Shown here piece after piece: positions 42,931 to 51,125 of a DNA stretch of 64,000 nucleotides. The first letter of the stretch is position 1. Every line of letters starts with the position of its first letter. Source of the stretch: Microbacterium sp. Leaf159 (lineage in GTDB: Bacteria > Actinomycetota > Actinomycetes > Actinomycetales > Microbacteriaceae); contig NZ_LMOU01000001.1 in the NCBI RefSeq assembly GCF_001423615.1, positions 756,538 through 820,537 of the forward strand, in the 5' to 3' direction. Below the pieces are notes generated by a model. The model saw only the letters and a list, made by a program, of their open reading frames with translations, ran no database searches and had not been told where the DNA came from. Both the position numbers and the translations under genes were made by a program.

Positions 42931-43632
42931 TCAGATTCCGGTCGGATCGACCTCGTCCGCATATCCGATGAGGATCGACGCGAGCTCATCGGGCCGACTG
43001 AGCGCGACGCAGTGGCTCCCCCGGATCTCGTCCGCGACCACGCCGAGGCGAGTCCGCGCGAGATCATGCAGGAAGTCCGGTGGGAAGAATCTGTCCTCGG
43101 TGCACACGACGACACGTGTCGGCACGTTCGGCCATGATGTCAGCGGCCAGACAGCGGCCATCGCCGCTGCGGAGGGATGCGCACGCTCTCGCCGCATCGC
43201 CTCCTCGGCCAGCGGGCGAGGAACGTCGTGGAAGAACCCCACGAACGGATCTGCATTTCCGGTGAGTCCGCCGTCCAGCGCGGCCTGCGCCTCGGCGGCC
43301 GCACCGAAACCGGTGCTCTGCCACCACTCGTCGGGCGACTCCCCCGGTTCGGGGATCATCGCCGCCAGCATCACGAGGGCGTCGGCCGACAGCCTGTCGG
43401 CGACGATCGGCGCCGTGAATCCGCCGAACGAGTGGCCGACCACGATCCCGCCTCGGCGATGGCCGACCGCCGCGACCACGGCATCCGCGTAATCGTCGAG
43501 CGTGAGCGCCTCATCATCGCCGGGCAGGTCGGGCGCGAACACCTCGTGCCCCCGCTCCTGGAGAGCCGCCGCGACCAGATGCCATGACCACCCTGTGTCT
43601 CCTGCACCGTGCACGAGGACGAAGGTGGCCAT
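42931..43632 (-). CDS. Alpha/beta hydrolase
   Basis: This is a 233-residue serine hydrolase of the MenH/EstC-like alpha/beta fold. The N-terminus MATFVLVHGAGDTGWSWHLVAAALQERGHEVFAPDLPG gives the oxyanion region. The nucleophile is in GGIVVGHSFGGFTAPIVADRL (GHSFG). A late catalytic Asp is in VVCTEDRFFPPDF and a His in GSHCVALSRPDEL. The substrate is unknown. The ATG at 43632 follows GAGGA. It is 13 bases downstream of the PrsW gene stop, so the two are probably cotranscribed. Confidence 0.9.
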   Translation of the reverse strand: MATFVLVHGAGDTGWSWHLVAAALQERGHEVFAPDLPGDDEALTLDDYADAVVAAVGHRRGGIVVGHSFGGFTAPIVADRLSADALVMLAAMIPEPGESPDEWWQSTGFGAAAEAQAALDGGLTGNADPFVGFFHDVPRPLAEEAMRRERAHPSAAAMAAVWPLTSWPNVPTRVVVCTEDRFFPPDFLHDLARTRLGVVADEIRGSHCVALSRPDELASILIGYADEVDPTGI

Positions 43633-43645
43633 GGGTCCTCGTGAC

Positions 43646-45085
43646 TCAGTAGGCCAGCAGCGCGGCTCGGGTGGCCCGTGTCCGCGCGAGCAGGGCCTGC
43701 TCATCCGCCGGAGCCATCGGATCGCGTCCGGTGATGGCGCGCTGGCGGACGGATGCGAGCGTCGTCGCATCCTTGATGAACTCCCGCATGAGCGGGCGGC
43801 GGTCTCCGCGCAGCTGCGATGCCCAGCCGAGCCCCGTCTTGCGACCGGCCGGCGTCGCCAGCATGGTGACCTCTTCCGGCGTGAACCACCCGGCTGCGGC
43901 ATAGTCGCCGAGCCGCGCCCTGGTGAGACGCGACTCCTCGCGCCGGAGAGCGATGATCCCGAAGATGAAGCCGACGAACAGCGGCACCTGGAGCACGAAG
44001 TACAGCAGGAAGAAGTTCGCGAACGACGATCCGTTCCAGAGACCGTGCAGGAACATCGCACCCAGCATCCCGAGGAGCCCGAAGCCGAGTACGGCGCCCG
44101 TGGACGCATGCCGCCGGGCCGCCAGGCCGATCGCGAGGCCGGTCAGCGAGGTGAACATGGCATGGGCGAACGGCGACATGATCGCGCGCAGGATGAAGGT
44201 CACGGTCAGCTGCTCACCGCCGCCCTCGATGAGACTGATCGCGAAGTACTGGATGTTCTCCGTGAAGGCGAACCCCGCGCCCACGAGAGCGCCGTACACG
44301 ACACCGTCGACCGGACCGTCGAAGGCGCGACGGGCGATGAGGAAGATCAGGAAGACGCCGAAGCCCTTCCAGAACTCCTCGACGATGGGCGCCTGGATGA
44401 CGGCGCCGGCGACCTCTCCCCGGAACCCGAGGACCGCGGTGAGTCCGAGATCGACGAGGAGGGTGAGTCCCACGGCGGCGATCGCGCCCCACGCGATCGC
44501 GAAGAACACGAGGGACTTGGGCTCGGGTTCCCACCGGTCGATCATCCGCACGACGAAGAAGACGATCGCGAGCGGAACGAGAGCCAGAACCAAGCCGATG
44601 ATCGATGCGAGCGGGCCGAGGAAGAGCCCGAAGTACGCGATCAGAGCGAGCAGCAGCAGTCCGAGGAAGCCGAACAGCGAGTAGAGGGCGATGCGTCCGC
44701 CGCGACGGGCAGCGGGCAGCGCGGGCAGCCCCTGCGCCGGGGATGGGGCTGCGGGTGCCGGCGGAGAGTAGGGAGTCGGCTGAGCGAGCACGGACGCATA
44801 CGCCGGACGCTGCGTGAACTGCGCGGGTGTGTAGTTCGACTGCGCGTACTGCTGGGCGGAGTACTGCTGCGGAGCCGGCGGCTGATATCCCGGCTGTGCG
44901 TATCCCGGCTGCTGCTGCGGGTATCCCGGCTGCTGCTGTGCGTACCCCGGCTGCTGCTGCGGATACGCCTGCGGCTGCGGCGCTGCCGGAGGCTGCCCCG
45001 GCGTCGGCGCCTGCTGGGCCGGAGGGTGTTGGGGCGCAGGCGGCGGCGTGTACGGCGATGGCTGGGACGGTCCTCCGGAACTCAT
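43646..45085 (-). CDS. PrsW family intramembrane metalloprotease
   Basis: This is a 479-residue membrane protease of the PrsW type, which in Bacillus cleaves an anti-sigma factor. The first 120 residues are a cytoplasmic Pro/Gln/Tyr-rich tail with repeats of QQQPGY. Membrane segments follow from about 131. The catalytic motifs are EEFWK at 236-240, FTENIQY with E276, an HAMFTSLTG His, and FLHGLWNG with its His. The C-terminal cytoplasmic part is basic. The ATG at 45085 is 7 bases after TATGCT, suggesting a leaderless start. Substrates are not evident, and no anti-sigma gene is adjacent. Confidence 0.9.
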   Translation of the reverse strand: MSSGGPSQPSPYTPPPAPQHPPAQQAPTPGQPPAAPQPQAYPQQQPGYAQQQPGYPQQQPGYAQPGYQPPAPQQYSAQQYAQSNYTPAQFTQRPAYASVLAQPTPYSPPAPAAPSPAQGLPALPAARRGGRIALYSLFGFLGLLLLALIAYFGLFLGPLASIIGLVLALVPLAIVFFVVRMIDRWEPEPKSLVFFAIAWGAIAAVGLTLLVDLGLTAVLGFRGEVAGAVIQAPIVEEFWKGFGVFLIFLIARRAFDGPVDGVVYGALVGAGFAFTENIQYFAISLIEGGGEQLTVTFILRAIMSPFAHAMFTSLTGLAIGLAARRHASTGAVLGFGLLGMLGAMFLHGLWNGSSFANFFLLYFVLQVPLFVGFIFGIIALRREESRLTRARLGDYAAAGWFTPEEVTMLATPAGRKTGLGWASQLRGDRRPLMREFIKDATTLASVRQRAITGRDPMAPADEQALLARTRATRAALLAY

Positions 45086-45174
45086 AGGCAAAAGCATATG
45101 GGGAACAATCAACTTCCCCACGGTCTGGCGACTTCCTCCAGCAATTCCCGTGGCTCACCGGATAGCGTAGGAGC

Positions 45175-46044
45175 ATGCGGTTCGCTCATCTGCGTCGTGC
45201 CGACTCTCCCGCTGCGCATCTCGCAGTGGTGGAGGGTGCCGACGCCATCCTCGTCTCCGATCTCCTTCCCGACCCCCCTGGCTCTCTGCAGCAGCTGATC
45301 GAAGGCGGAGAGCAGATGCTCGCCGCACTGCGGTCGGCCGTCGCGGGCGGCGATGCCCCTCGGCATCCGCTCGAAGCATGGGACTTCGCCTCCGCGGTCA
45401 TCGCTCCCCCCGCCGTCCTCGCGGTCGGGCTCAACTACGCGGCGCACTCGAGCGAGCTCGGTCTGAAGACCGACGCAGCGCCGACCGTCTTCACCCTGTG
45501 GCCCAACTCCCTCACCGGGCACGAGCAGACCACATCGTGGCCGCGCGCGCTGAGCGAGGCCGTGGACTACGAGGCTGAGCTCGGGGTTCTGATCGGCACG
45601 CCCGCCAAGGACGTCAGCGAAGCAGAGGCGCTCTCGTACGTCTGGGGCTACACGGTCGTCAACGACATCACCGCGCGTAACGTCCAGTTCTCCGAGGCGC
45701 AGTGGTCTCGCTGCAAGTCGTTCGACGGATTCACGCCGACCGGGCCTTTCGCCGTCACGGCCGACGAGATCTCCGACCCGCAGGACCTGCACATCTGGGC
45801 CGTCGTCGACGGACAGACCGTGCAGGACGCGAGCACGGATCAGATGGTGCGCTCGGTCGCGAAGCTCATCGCGCACCTCTCGCAGTCGCTGACGCTGCTG
45901 CCCGGCACGCTGATCTCGACGGGAAGCCCCGGCGGCGCCGGTTACTCCCGTGATCCTCAGATCTTCCTGCGCGATCGTTCGACGGTGACCGTCGGCATCG
46001 ACGGCATCGGCGAGCTGACCACGCACTGCCGCGTCGAGGGCTGA
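45175..46044 (+). CDS. Fumarylacetoacetate hydrolase family protein
   Basis: This is a 289-residue metal-dependent hydrolase/decarboxylase of the FAH family. The metal-binding Glu is in VDYEAELGVLIG. Other motifs are LAVGLNYAAHSSELG, VWGYTVVNDITARNVQ, SFDGFTPTGPFAVTADEI, and GTLISTGSPGGAGY, with a RTG-like metal loop replaced by STG. The specific reaction (for example oxaloacetate tautomerase, 2-hydroxyhepta-diene-dioate isomerase or FAH) is not fixed by the sequence. The ATG is 6 bases after TAGCGT, consistent with a leaderless transcript. A perfect palindrome terminates it. Confidence 0.9.
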   Translation: MRFAHLRRADSPAAHLAVVEGADAILVSDLLPDPPGSLQQLIEGGEQMLAALRSAVAGGDAPRHPLEAWDFASAVIAPPAVLAVGLNYAAHSSELGLKTDAAPTVFTLWPNSLTGHEQTTSWPRALSEAVDYEAELGVLIGTPAKDVSEAEALSYVWGYTVVNDITARNVQFSEAQWSRCKSFDGFTPTGPFAVTADEISDPQDLHIWAVVDGQTVQDASTDQMVRSVAKLIAHLSQSLTLLPGTLISTGSPGGAGYSRDPQIFLRDRSTVTVGIDGIGELTTHCRVEG

Positions 46045-46057
46045 ACGCCTCGCACGC

Positions 46058-46111
46058 AGACACGGCGAAGGGGCCCCGGCGGATATCCGCCGGGGCCCCT
46101 TCGCCGTGTCT
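46058..46111. terminator. 54-base perfect palindrome, bidirectional terminator
   Basis: The two 27-base arms (46058-46084 and 46085-46111) are exact reverse complements with no spacer. The core is GGCGGATATCCGCC and the outer part GACACGGCG/CGCCGTGTC. It lies between the convergent FAH-family and aspA genes, 14 bases after the first and 3 before the second stop. It should terminate transcription both ways. Confidence 0.8.
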
Positions 46112-46113
46112 CG

Positions 46114-47574
46114 TCAGATCTCGATGAGATCTTCGGGGGCGATGACCGGGATCGCCGCCGTGATCGCCTCGAGACCGGACAGGCGCGCCGGCGACAACTG
46201 CTTGATGACCTCTTCACGCGACATCAGACCGGCCTCGACGACCAGATCGGCCACGTTGCGGTTCGTGAGGAGCGCGGTCTTGGCCAGCGCGGCCGCCGCC
46301 GCGTAGCCGATGAACGGGGTGAGCGCGGTGATGACGCCGACCGACGCTCCGACCATCGCACCGAGGCGGTCGCGGTTCGCGGTGATGCCGTCGACGCAGT
46401 TCACGCGCAGCGTCCACATCGCCTGGCGCATCCAGGTGATCGACTGGAAGATCGAGTGCGCGATGACCGGCTCGAAGGCGTTGAGCTGCAGCTGACCGGC
46501 CTCGGCCGCCATCGTGACGGTCATGTCCGCACCGGCGACGGCGAAGGCGACCTGGTTGACGACCTCGGGGATCACGGGGTTGACCTTGCCGGGCATGATG
46601 CTCGAACCCGCCTGCATCGCGGGCAGGTTGATCTCACCGAAACCGGCCTGCGGGCCCGACGACAGCAGCCGCAGGTCGTTGCAGATCTTCGAGAGCTTCA
46701 TCGCATTGCGCTTCAGCGTCGACGAGAACGACATGAATGAGCCGGTGTCGCTGGTGGCCTCGACGAGGTCGGCGGAGGTGACGAGGTCGAGCGATGTGAT
46801 CTCGCGCAGATGCTTCAGCACGGCGGGCGCGTAGTCGACGTGCGTCGTGATGCCGGTGCCGATCGCCGTGGCGCCCATGTTGATCTCGAACATGAGCGAG
46901 GCGTTCTCGGTGAGACGCGTGTGGTCGAAGCCGAGCGTCGATGCGAACCCGTGGAACTCCTGACCGAGCGTCATCGGAACGGCATCCTGCAGTTGCGTGC
47001 GGCCGACCTTGAGCACGTCGTGGAACTCGTGCGACTTGTTGAGGAACGACACGCGCAGCAGATCGAGTTCCTCGAGCAGCGAGCGCAGGGTCAGCGACAG
47101 GCCGATCTTCACGGCGGTCGGGTACACGTCGTTGGTGGACTGGCTGCGGTTGGTGTGGTCGATCGGCGAGAGGAACGCGTAATCGCCCTTCTCGTGACCC
47201 GCAAGCTCGAGGGCGATGTTGGTGATGACCTCGTTGGCGTTCATGTTCGTCGAGGTCCCGGCACCACCCTGGATGACGCCGACCGTGAACTGGTCATGGA
47301 ACTCCCCGTCGATCACGCGCTGCGCCGCACGGTCGATCAGGTCGGCCCGCTCGGCATCGAGGACGCCGATCTCGCGGTTGGCTCGAGCGCTGGCCTGCTT
47401 GACCATCGCGAGTGCGACGATCAGGTCGGGGTAGACCGAGATCGGACGCTTGGTGATCGGGAAGTTCGCGTCGGCGCGAGCAGTGTGGATCCCCCAGTAC
47501 GCGTCGGCGGGAATCTCCATGCTCCCGAGCGAATCGGTCTCGGTACGGGTGAGGGCAGGCGCGGCAGAAGCCAT
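46114..47574 (-). CDS. aspA: Aspartate ammonia-lyase
   Basis: AspA converts aspartate to fumarate and ammonia. The 486-residue product has the lyase superfamily signature GSSIMPGKVNP and the aspartase-type segments VGRTQLQDAVPMTLGQEF, GGAGTSTNMNANEVI, and SPIDHTNRSQSTNDVYPT. These fit aspartase over class II fumarase. An AAGGA ribosome site precedes the ATG at 47574. An alternative start is MEIPADAYWG, 18 residues in. It links to DctA, which could take up C4-dicarboxylates or aspartate, with fumarate entering the TCA cycle. Confidence 0.93.
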   Translation of the reverse strand: MASAAPALTRTETDSLGSMEIPADAYWGIHTARADANFPITKRPISVYPDLIVALAMVKQASARANREIGVLDAERADLIDRAAQRVIDGEFHDQFTVGVIQGGAGTSTNMNANEVITNIALELAGHEKGDYAFLSPIDHTNRSQSTNDVYPTAVKIGLSLTLRSLLEELDLLRVSFLNKSHEFHDVLKVGRTQLQDAVPMTLGQEFHGFASTLGFDHTRLTENASLMFEINMGATAIGTGITTHVDYAPAVLKHLREITSLDLVTSADLVEATSDTGSFMSFSSTLKRNAMKLSKICNDLRLLSSGPQAGFGEINLPAMQAGSSIMPGKVNPVIPEVVNQVAFAVAGADMTVTMAAEAGQLQLNAFEPVIAHSIFQSITWMRQAMWTLRVNCVDGITANRDRLGAMVGASVGVITALTPFIGYAAAAALAKTALLTNRNVADLVVEAGLMSREEVIKQLSPARLSGLEAITAAIPVIAPEDLIEI

Positions 47575-47667
47575 GTCACATCCTTGTGGGTAGTGGCGAG
47601 TGTGTGGTGCGGGGGATGCATCCAGTCTACGCCCGAGTGCATGCGCCGACAGGGATACGACGGCGCG

Positions 47668-48582
47668 TCAGCGTTTGCGCGAGAACGCCTCGAGTCGCTT
47701 CTCCGGGCTGAGCCTCCCCATCCTCTCCAGCCACGCCTGAGAGAAATGGTCGCCGGTCGGGGCGTCGGCCACCGGAACCACGGTGTGCGTGATCGTGTCG
47801 GGTCTCACATGCACGATCTGGAACGCCTGAGCCGCATCCATCCCGTTCACGTCGGCTGCAGGGCGGGCGACGTTCATCGTGTAACACGTCGCCGACGAGA
47901 CGCTCACCGGCACCCCGGCGAACGTTCCGTGTGCCGAGTAGTGCAGGTGCCCGGCGAGGATCCCGCGCACGTCGCTCCCCCGGATGACCTCGGCGAGTTC
48001 GTCCTGGTGCCGAAGCTCCAGAATGTCGAACAGCGGGACATGGCTCGGGAGTGGTGGATGATGCATCGCGAGCAAGGTGCCATGAGGTGCGGGTTCACGG
48101 AGCAGGTCGGCGAGCCACGCGAGCTGGCCGTCGTCGAGGTCGCCGTGATGCCAGCCGGGAACGCTCGTGTCCAGAGCGATCAGCCGCAGTCCGTCGAGGT
48201 CCCAGACACCGGTGATCGGATCTTGGCTCGGCTCCTGGTCGAGCAGTCCTTCGCGCAGCGCCGGACGTTCGTCGTGGTTCCCCGCGACCCAGACGACGGG
48301 TGCGCCGAGTTCGATGGCCACCGGTTCGACGGCGGTGCGCAGGCGCCGATAGGCGTCGGGCTCCCCCAGATCCGTGAGGTCACCCGTGATCACGATCGCC
48401 GCGGGGTGCGGATGCACGTTCCGGATCGCGTCGAGCGTGCGGGCGAAGTTCGACTCCACGTCGTAGCGACCGCCGAGCCTCGCGCCGCCGGCGAGGAAAT
48501 GCGGGTCGCTCACGTGGATGATCACGTGGGATGCCGGTTCGTGACGGCCGAAGACGAACTCGGAGTCGGAGTGCGCTGCCAT
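47668..48582 (-). CDS. Metallophosphoesterase (CpdA-like phosphodiesterase)
   Basis: This is a 304-residue calcineurin-like phosphodiesterase. The five metal motifs are present: DPHF, GDLTD, GNHDE, a mid-chain His (MHHPPLPS), and GHLHYS. The group includes cyclic-nucleotide phosphodiesterases such as CpdA (3',5'-cAMP), but the substrate is inferred from family only. The ATG is 6 bases after TAGGCT, so a leaderless transcript is likely. It is divergent from the TetR gene, 81 bases away. A cAMP link cannot be confirmed from the sequence. Confidence 0.88.
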   Translation of the reverse strand: MAAHSDSEFVFGRHEPASHVIIHVSDPHFLAGGARLGGRYDVESNFARTLDAIRNVHPHPAAIVITGDLTDLGEPDAYRRLRTAVEPVAIELGAPVVWVAGNHDERPALREGLLDQEPSQDPITGVWDLDGLRLIALDTSVPGWHHGDLDDGQLAWLADLLREPAPHGTLLAMHHPPLPSHVPLFDILELRHQDELAEVIRGSDVRGILAGHLHYSAHGTFAGVPVSVSSATCYTMNVARPAADVNGMDAAQAFQIVHVRPDTITHTVVPVADAPTGDHFSQAWLERMGRLSPEKRLEAFSRKR

Positions 48583-48663
48583 GATGCCAGCCTAGGCGCG
48601 ACTCCGACACCGGCACGAGGAGCGGTACCACATCAGCTGTAGTAGTCGAGATAGGGTTCCTCC

Positions 48664-49230
48664 ATGGCGAAGAACCAGACCAGACGAAGACTGATCGCGG
48701 ATGCCGGACTCTCGGTCCTCGCGGCGGAGGGTTCACGAGGGCTCACTCATCGAGCCGTCGACCTCGTCGCCGGCGTCCCCGTGGGCACCACGTCGAACTA
48801 CTTCCGGAGCCGCGATTCCCTCGTGGAGGGGCTCGTCGAGCGCATCGGAGAGCGTCTCGCCCCGAGCGAGGACGATCTCGCTCGCCGGTCGTCGGAGGCG
48901 CCCAGCAGGGAACTGTTCGCGGACTACATCCGCGACATCGTCCGACGCCTCACCGAGGATCGGGATGTGACGCTCGCCCTCTTCGAGCTACGACTCGAGA
49001 GCAGCCGCCGACCCGAGGTCGCTGCGCTCCTCGGCGCGTGGCAGCGGGCCGGATTCGCCGGAGACGTCGAGTTCAACTCGTCTGCGGGACTCCCGGGCGG
49101 CCGCCGCGAGATCGCGCTGTTCCACTACGCGATCGACGGGCTGATGCTCGATCGGCTCACCACTCCGATCGATCCGGACACCTCGACGGATGACATCGTC
49201 GACGACCTCGTCGCAGGGCTGCTGCGCTGA
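48664..49230 (+). CDS. TetR/AcrR family transcriptional regulator
   Basis: This is a 188-residue repressor with an N-terminal TetR helix-turn-helix (RRLIADAGLSVLAAEGSRGLTHRAVDLVAGVPVGTTSNYFRSRDSLVEGLVERIGERL, residues about 9-65). The larger ligand-binding C-terminal domain has no recognisable specificity. The ATG lies 6 bases after TAGGGT, so the transcript is probably leaderless. It is divergent from the metallophosphoesterase and may control itself or that gene. No clear palindrome was seen in the 81-base gap. Confidence 0.9.
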   Translation: MAKNQTRRRLIADAGLSVLAAEGSRGLTHRAVDLVAGVPVGTTSNYFRSRDSLVEGLVERIGERLAPSEDDLARRSSEAPSRELFADYIRDIVRRLTEDRDVTLALFELRLESSRRPEVAALLGAWQRAGFAGDVEFNSSAGLPGGRREIALFHYAIDGLMLDRLTTPIDPDTSTDDIVDDLVAGLLR

Positions 49231-49254
49231 GAACGCCCGACTCTCGACGCCCGG

Positions 49255-49590
49255 TCAGTGCCCGACGACGATGATGAGGATGCCGGCCACGACCGCCACC
49301 GCGCAGAGTGCGAAGCATCCGTAGGCGCCGAAGAGGGCCACGCGACGCTGTCCGTCCGTCAGAGGACTCTTCTTCGCAGCCTTCGCAGCCTGCTTCGCGG
49401 CACGCTTGAGCTCCTTCTCTGTGATCACGGTGATCGCATCGGTGAACTCGGCAGGACTCACGACAGGGGCGCGACCGCTGCGGACCAGCAGCCGGAGCCC
49501 GAAAGCGTAGAACGTCACCACTGCGCAGGCGCCGACGAGCGCTGCGAGGAACACCTGGACGAATGCACTCCAGTCGATGTCGACGCTCAC
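49255..49590 (-). CDS. Small membrane protein coupled to phosphate transporter
   Basis: This is a 111-residue protein with two membrane segments (VQVFLAALVGACAVVTFYAFGLRLL near 11-35 and VALFGAYGCFALCAVAVVAGILIIVV near 85-110) and a Lys/Ala-rich middle (EKELKRAAKQAAKAAKKSPLT). I do not recognise it as a named family. The GTG start overlaps the transporter stop by four bases (GTGA), so translation is coupled and a role in phosphate transport is plausible by context only. It ends 24 bases from the convergent TetR gene. Confidence 0.78.
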   Translation of the reverse strand: MSVDIDWSAFVQVFLAALVGACAVVTFYAFGLRLLVRSGRAPVVSPAEFTDAITVITEKELKRAAKQAAKAAKKSPLTDGQRRVALFGAYGCFALCAVAVVAGILIIVVGH

Positions 49591-50969
49591 TTCGATTCCT
49601 CGCTGTTCGCCGTCTCGGCATCGTCGATCTTCGGGGGCGTCTCGTTCTTCGCCGCCTTCTTCGTGGCCTTCGCCCTCGCATCGGCCTTCGCGTCGGCCTT
49701 CGCCTTGGCGTCGGCCTTCGCCTGGACCTTGACCTGCTCCCGAGCCTCCGCGCGAGCCTTGGCCTCAGCCTTCGCATCGGCGATGCGCTGCTGACGGCGG
49801 GTGAGAGGGGTGGTGTCGGGGTGCTCGATCGCCAGCCCCGATTCCGCCACGTCGCTCATCGCATTCGCGGGAGTCACGGCGTCCTTGCGCGAACGCAGGA
49901 AGAGTCCGATGATGACCGCGAGAGCCAGCACCGTGTCGATCGCGATGCCCCAGTTGCCGAGCCATGTGATCAGGAGCGCGGCGAGAGCACCGACGGCACC
50001 GGCGGCCGGAAGCGTGAGCAGCCAGCCGATCGCGATGCGACCGGCAGTGCGCCACCGCACGGTCGAACCACGGCGACCCAGCCCCGATCCGATCACGGAT
50101 CCCGATGCGACCTGCGTCGTCGAGAGGGCGAATCCGAAGGCGCTGGATGCGAGGATCGTCGCGGCGGTCGAGCTCTCTGCCGAGAAGCCCTGTGCGGGCT
50201 TGACCTCGGTGAGTCCCTTGCCGAGGGTGCGGATGATGCGCCAGCCGCCGAGATAGGTGCCGAGCGCGATCGTGACGGCGCAGGCGATGATGACCCAGAG
50301 ATGCGGGTCGGCCTGCGAACTGCTCTGCCAGCCGACCGTGATCAGCGCGAGGGTGATGACACCCATCGTCTTCTGGGCGTCGTTCGTGCCGTGCGCGAGC
50401 GCCACCAGCGAGGAGGTGAAGATCTGCCCCCAGCGGAAGCCGTCGCGACCGTCGGGCTTGCCGTCGTATCGCCGCGTGATCGAATACGCCAGCTTCGTGG
50501 CGGCGAACGCGATGATGCCCGCGGTGAGCGGAGCGATGAGAGCGGGGAGGATGATCTTCGACAGCACCATGCCGAAGTCGATCCCGCCGACTCCGACTCC
50601 GATCAGCGTGGCCCCGATGAGGCCGCCGAACAGCGCGTGGGAGGAGCTCGATGGCAGACCGAGCAGCCAGGTGAGCATGTTCCAGGTGATCGCGCCGATG
50701 AGACCGGCGAAGATCATCGGCAGGAACGCATCACCTTGGATGGTGTCCTCTCGGATGATCCCGTGCGACACGGTCTTGGAGACCTCTGTCGAGAGGAATG
50801 CACCGACCAGGTTCAGGACCGCTGCGAGAAGCACCGCGGTCTTGGGCTTGAGAGCACCCGTCGCGATGGGCGTCGCCATCGCGTTCGCGGTGTCGTGGAA
50901 CCCGTTGGTGAAGTCGAAGAAGAGTGCCAGCAGGATAACCAGCACGACGATGAGGGCTGCGGTTTCCAC
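49587..50969 (-). CDS. PiT family inorganic phosphate transporter
   Basis: This is a 460-residue low-affinity phosphate permease of the PiT family. The signature GANS is replaced here by the related FDFTNGFHDTANAMATPIATGALKP, and the second repeat has VALAHGTNDAQKTMGVI. Ten or so membrane segments span the first 360 residues. The last 75 residues form a polar Lys/Ala/Glu-rich tail (KAEAKARAEAREQVKVQAKAD ...). I chose the GTG at 50969, where the family begins. A PHO-box-like array lies 63-91 bases upstream (51032-51060), so phosphate control is likely. The small membrane gene overlaps its end. Confidence 0.93.
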   Translation of the reverse strand: METAALIVVLVILLALFFDFTNGFHDTANAMATPIATGALKPKTAVLLAAVLNLVGAFLSTEVSKTVSHGIIREDTIQGDAFLPMIFAGLIGAITWNMLTWLLGLPSSSSHALFGGLIGATLIGVGVGGIDFGMVLSKIILPALIAPLTAGIIAFAATKLAYSITRRYDGKPDGRDGFRWGQIFTSSLVALAHGTNDAQKTMGVITLALITVGWQSSSQADPHLWVIIACAVTIALGTYLGGWRIIRTLGKGLTEVKPAQGFSAESSTAATILASSAFGFALSTTQVASGSVIGSGLGRRGSTVRWRTAGRIAIGWLLTLPAAGAVGALAALLITWLGNWGIAIDTVLALAVIIGLFLRSRKDAVTPANAMSDVAESGLAIEHPDTTPLTRRQQRIADAKAEAKARAEAREQVKVQAKADAKAKADAKADARAKATKKAAKNETPPKIDDAETANSEESK

Positions 50970-51031
50970 CGTTCGCTTTCGGTCGTTGAGGAAGAAGGAG
51001 GTGTCGACGTGATCGACGTGACGAACGAAGA

Positions 51032-51060
51032 GTTCACCGTGGGTTTGACTTCCGTTAACC
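51032..51060. promoter_or_regulatory. PHO-box-like direct repeat array
   Basis: Three 7-base units, GTTCACC (51032), GTTTGAC (51043) and GTTAACC (51054), recur exactly every 11 bases. This is the layout of actinobacterial PhoP boxes, built from 11-base direct repeats with a G(T/G)TCA-like core. It lies 63 bases from the phosphate transporter start and 66 from the divergent oligopeptidase start. PhoP binding is inferred. Confidence 0.65.
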
Positions 51061-51125
51061 GGCCCCGGGCAATCTTCCCACCCTGTCGGGTGCCGGTCAA
51101 CTCGACCTGGGCTAGCGTGGGAGCC

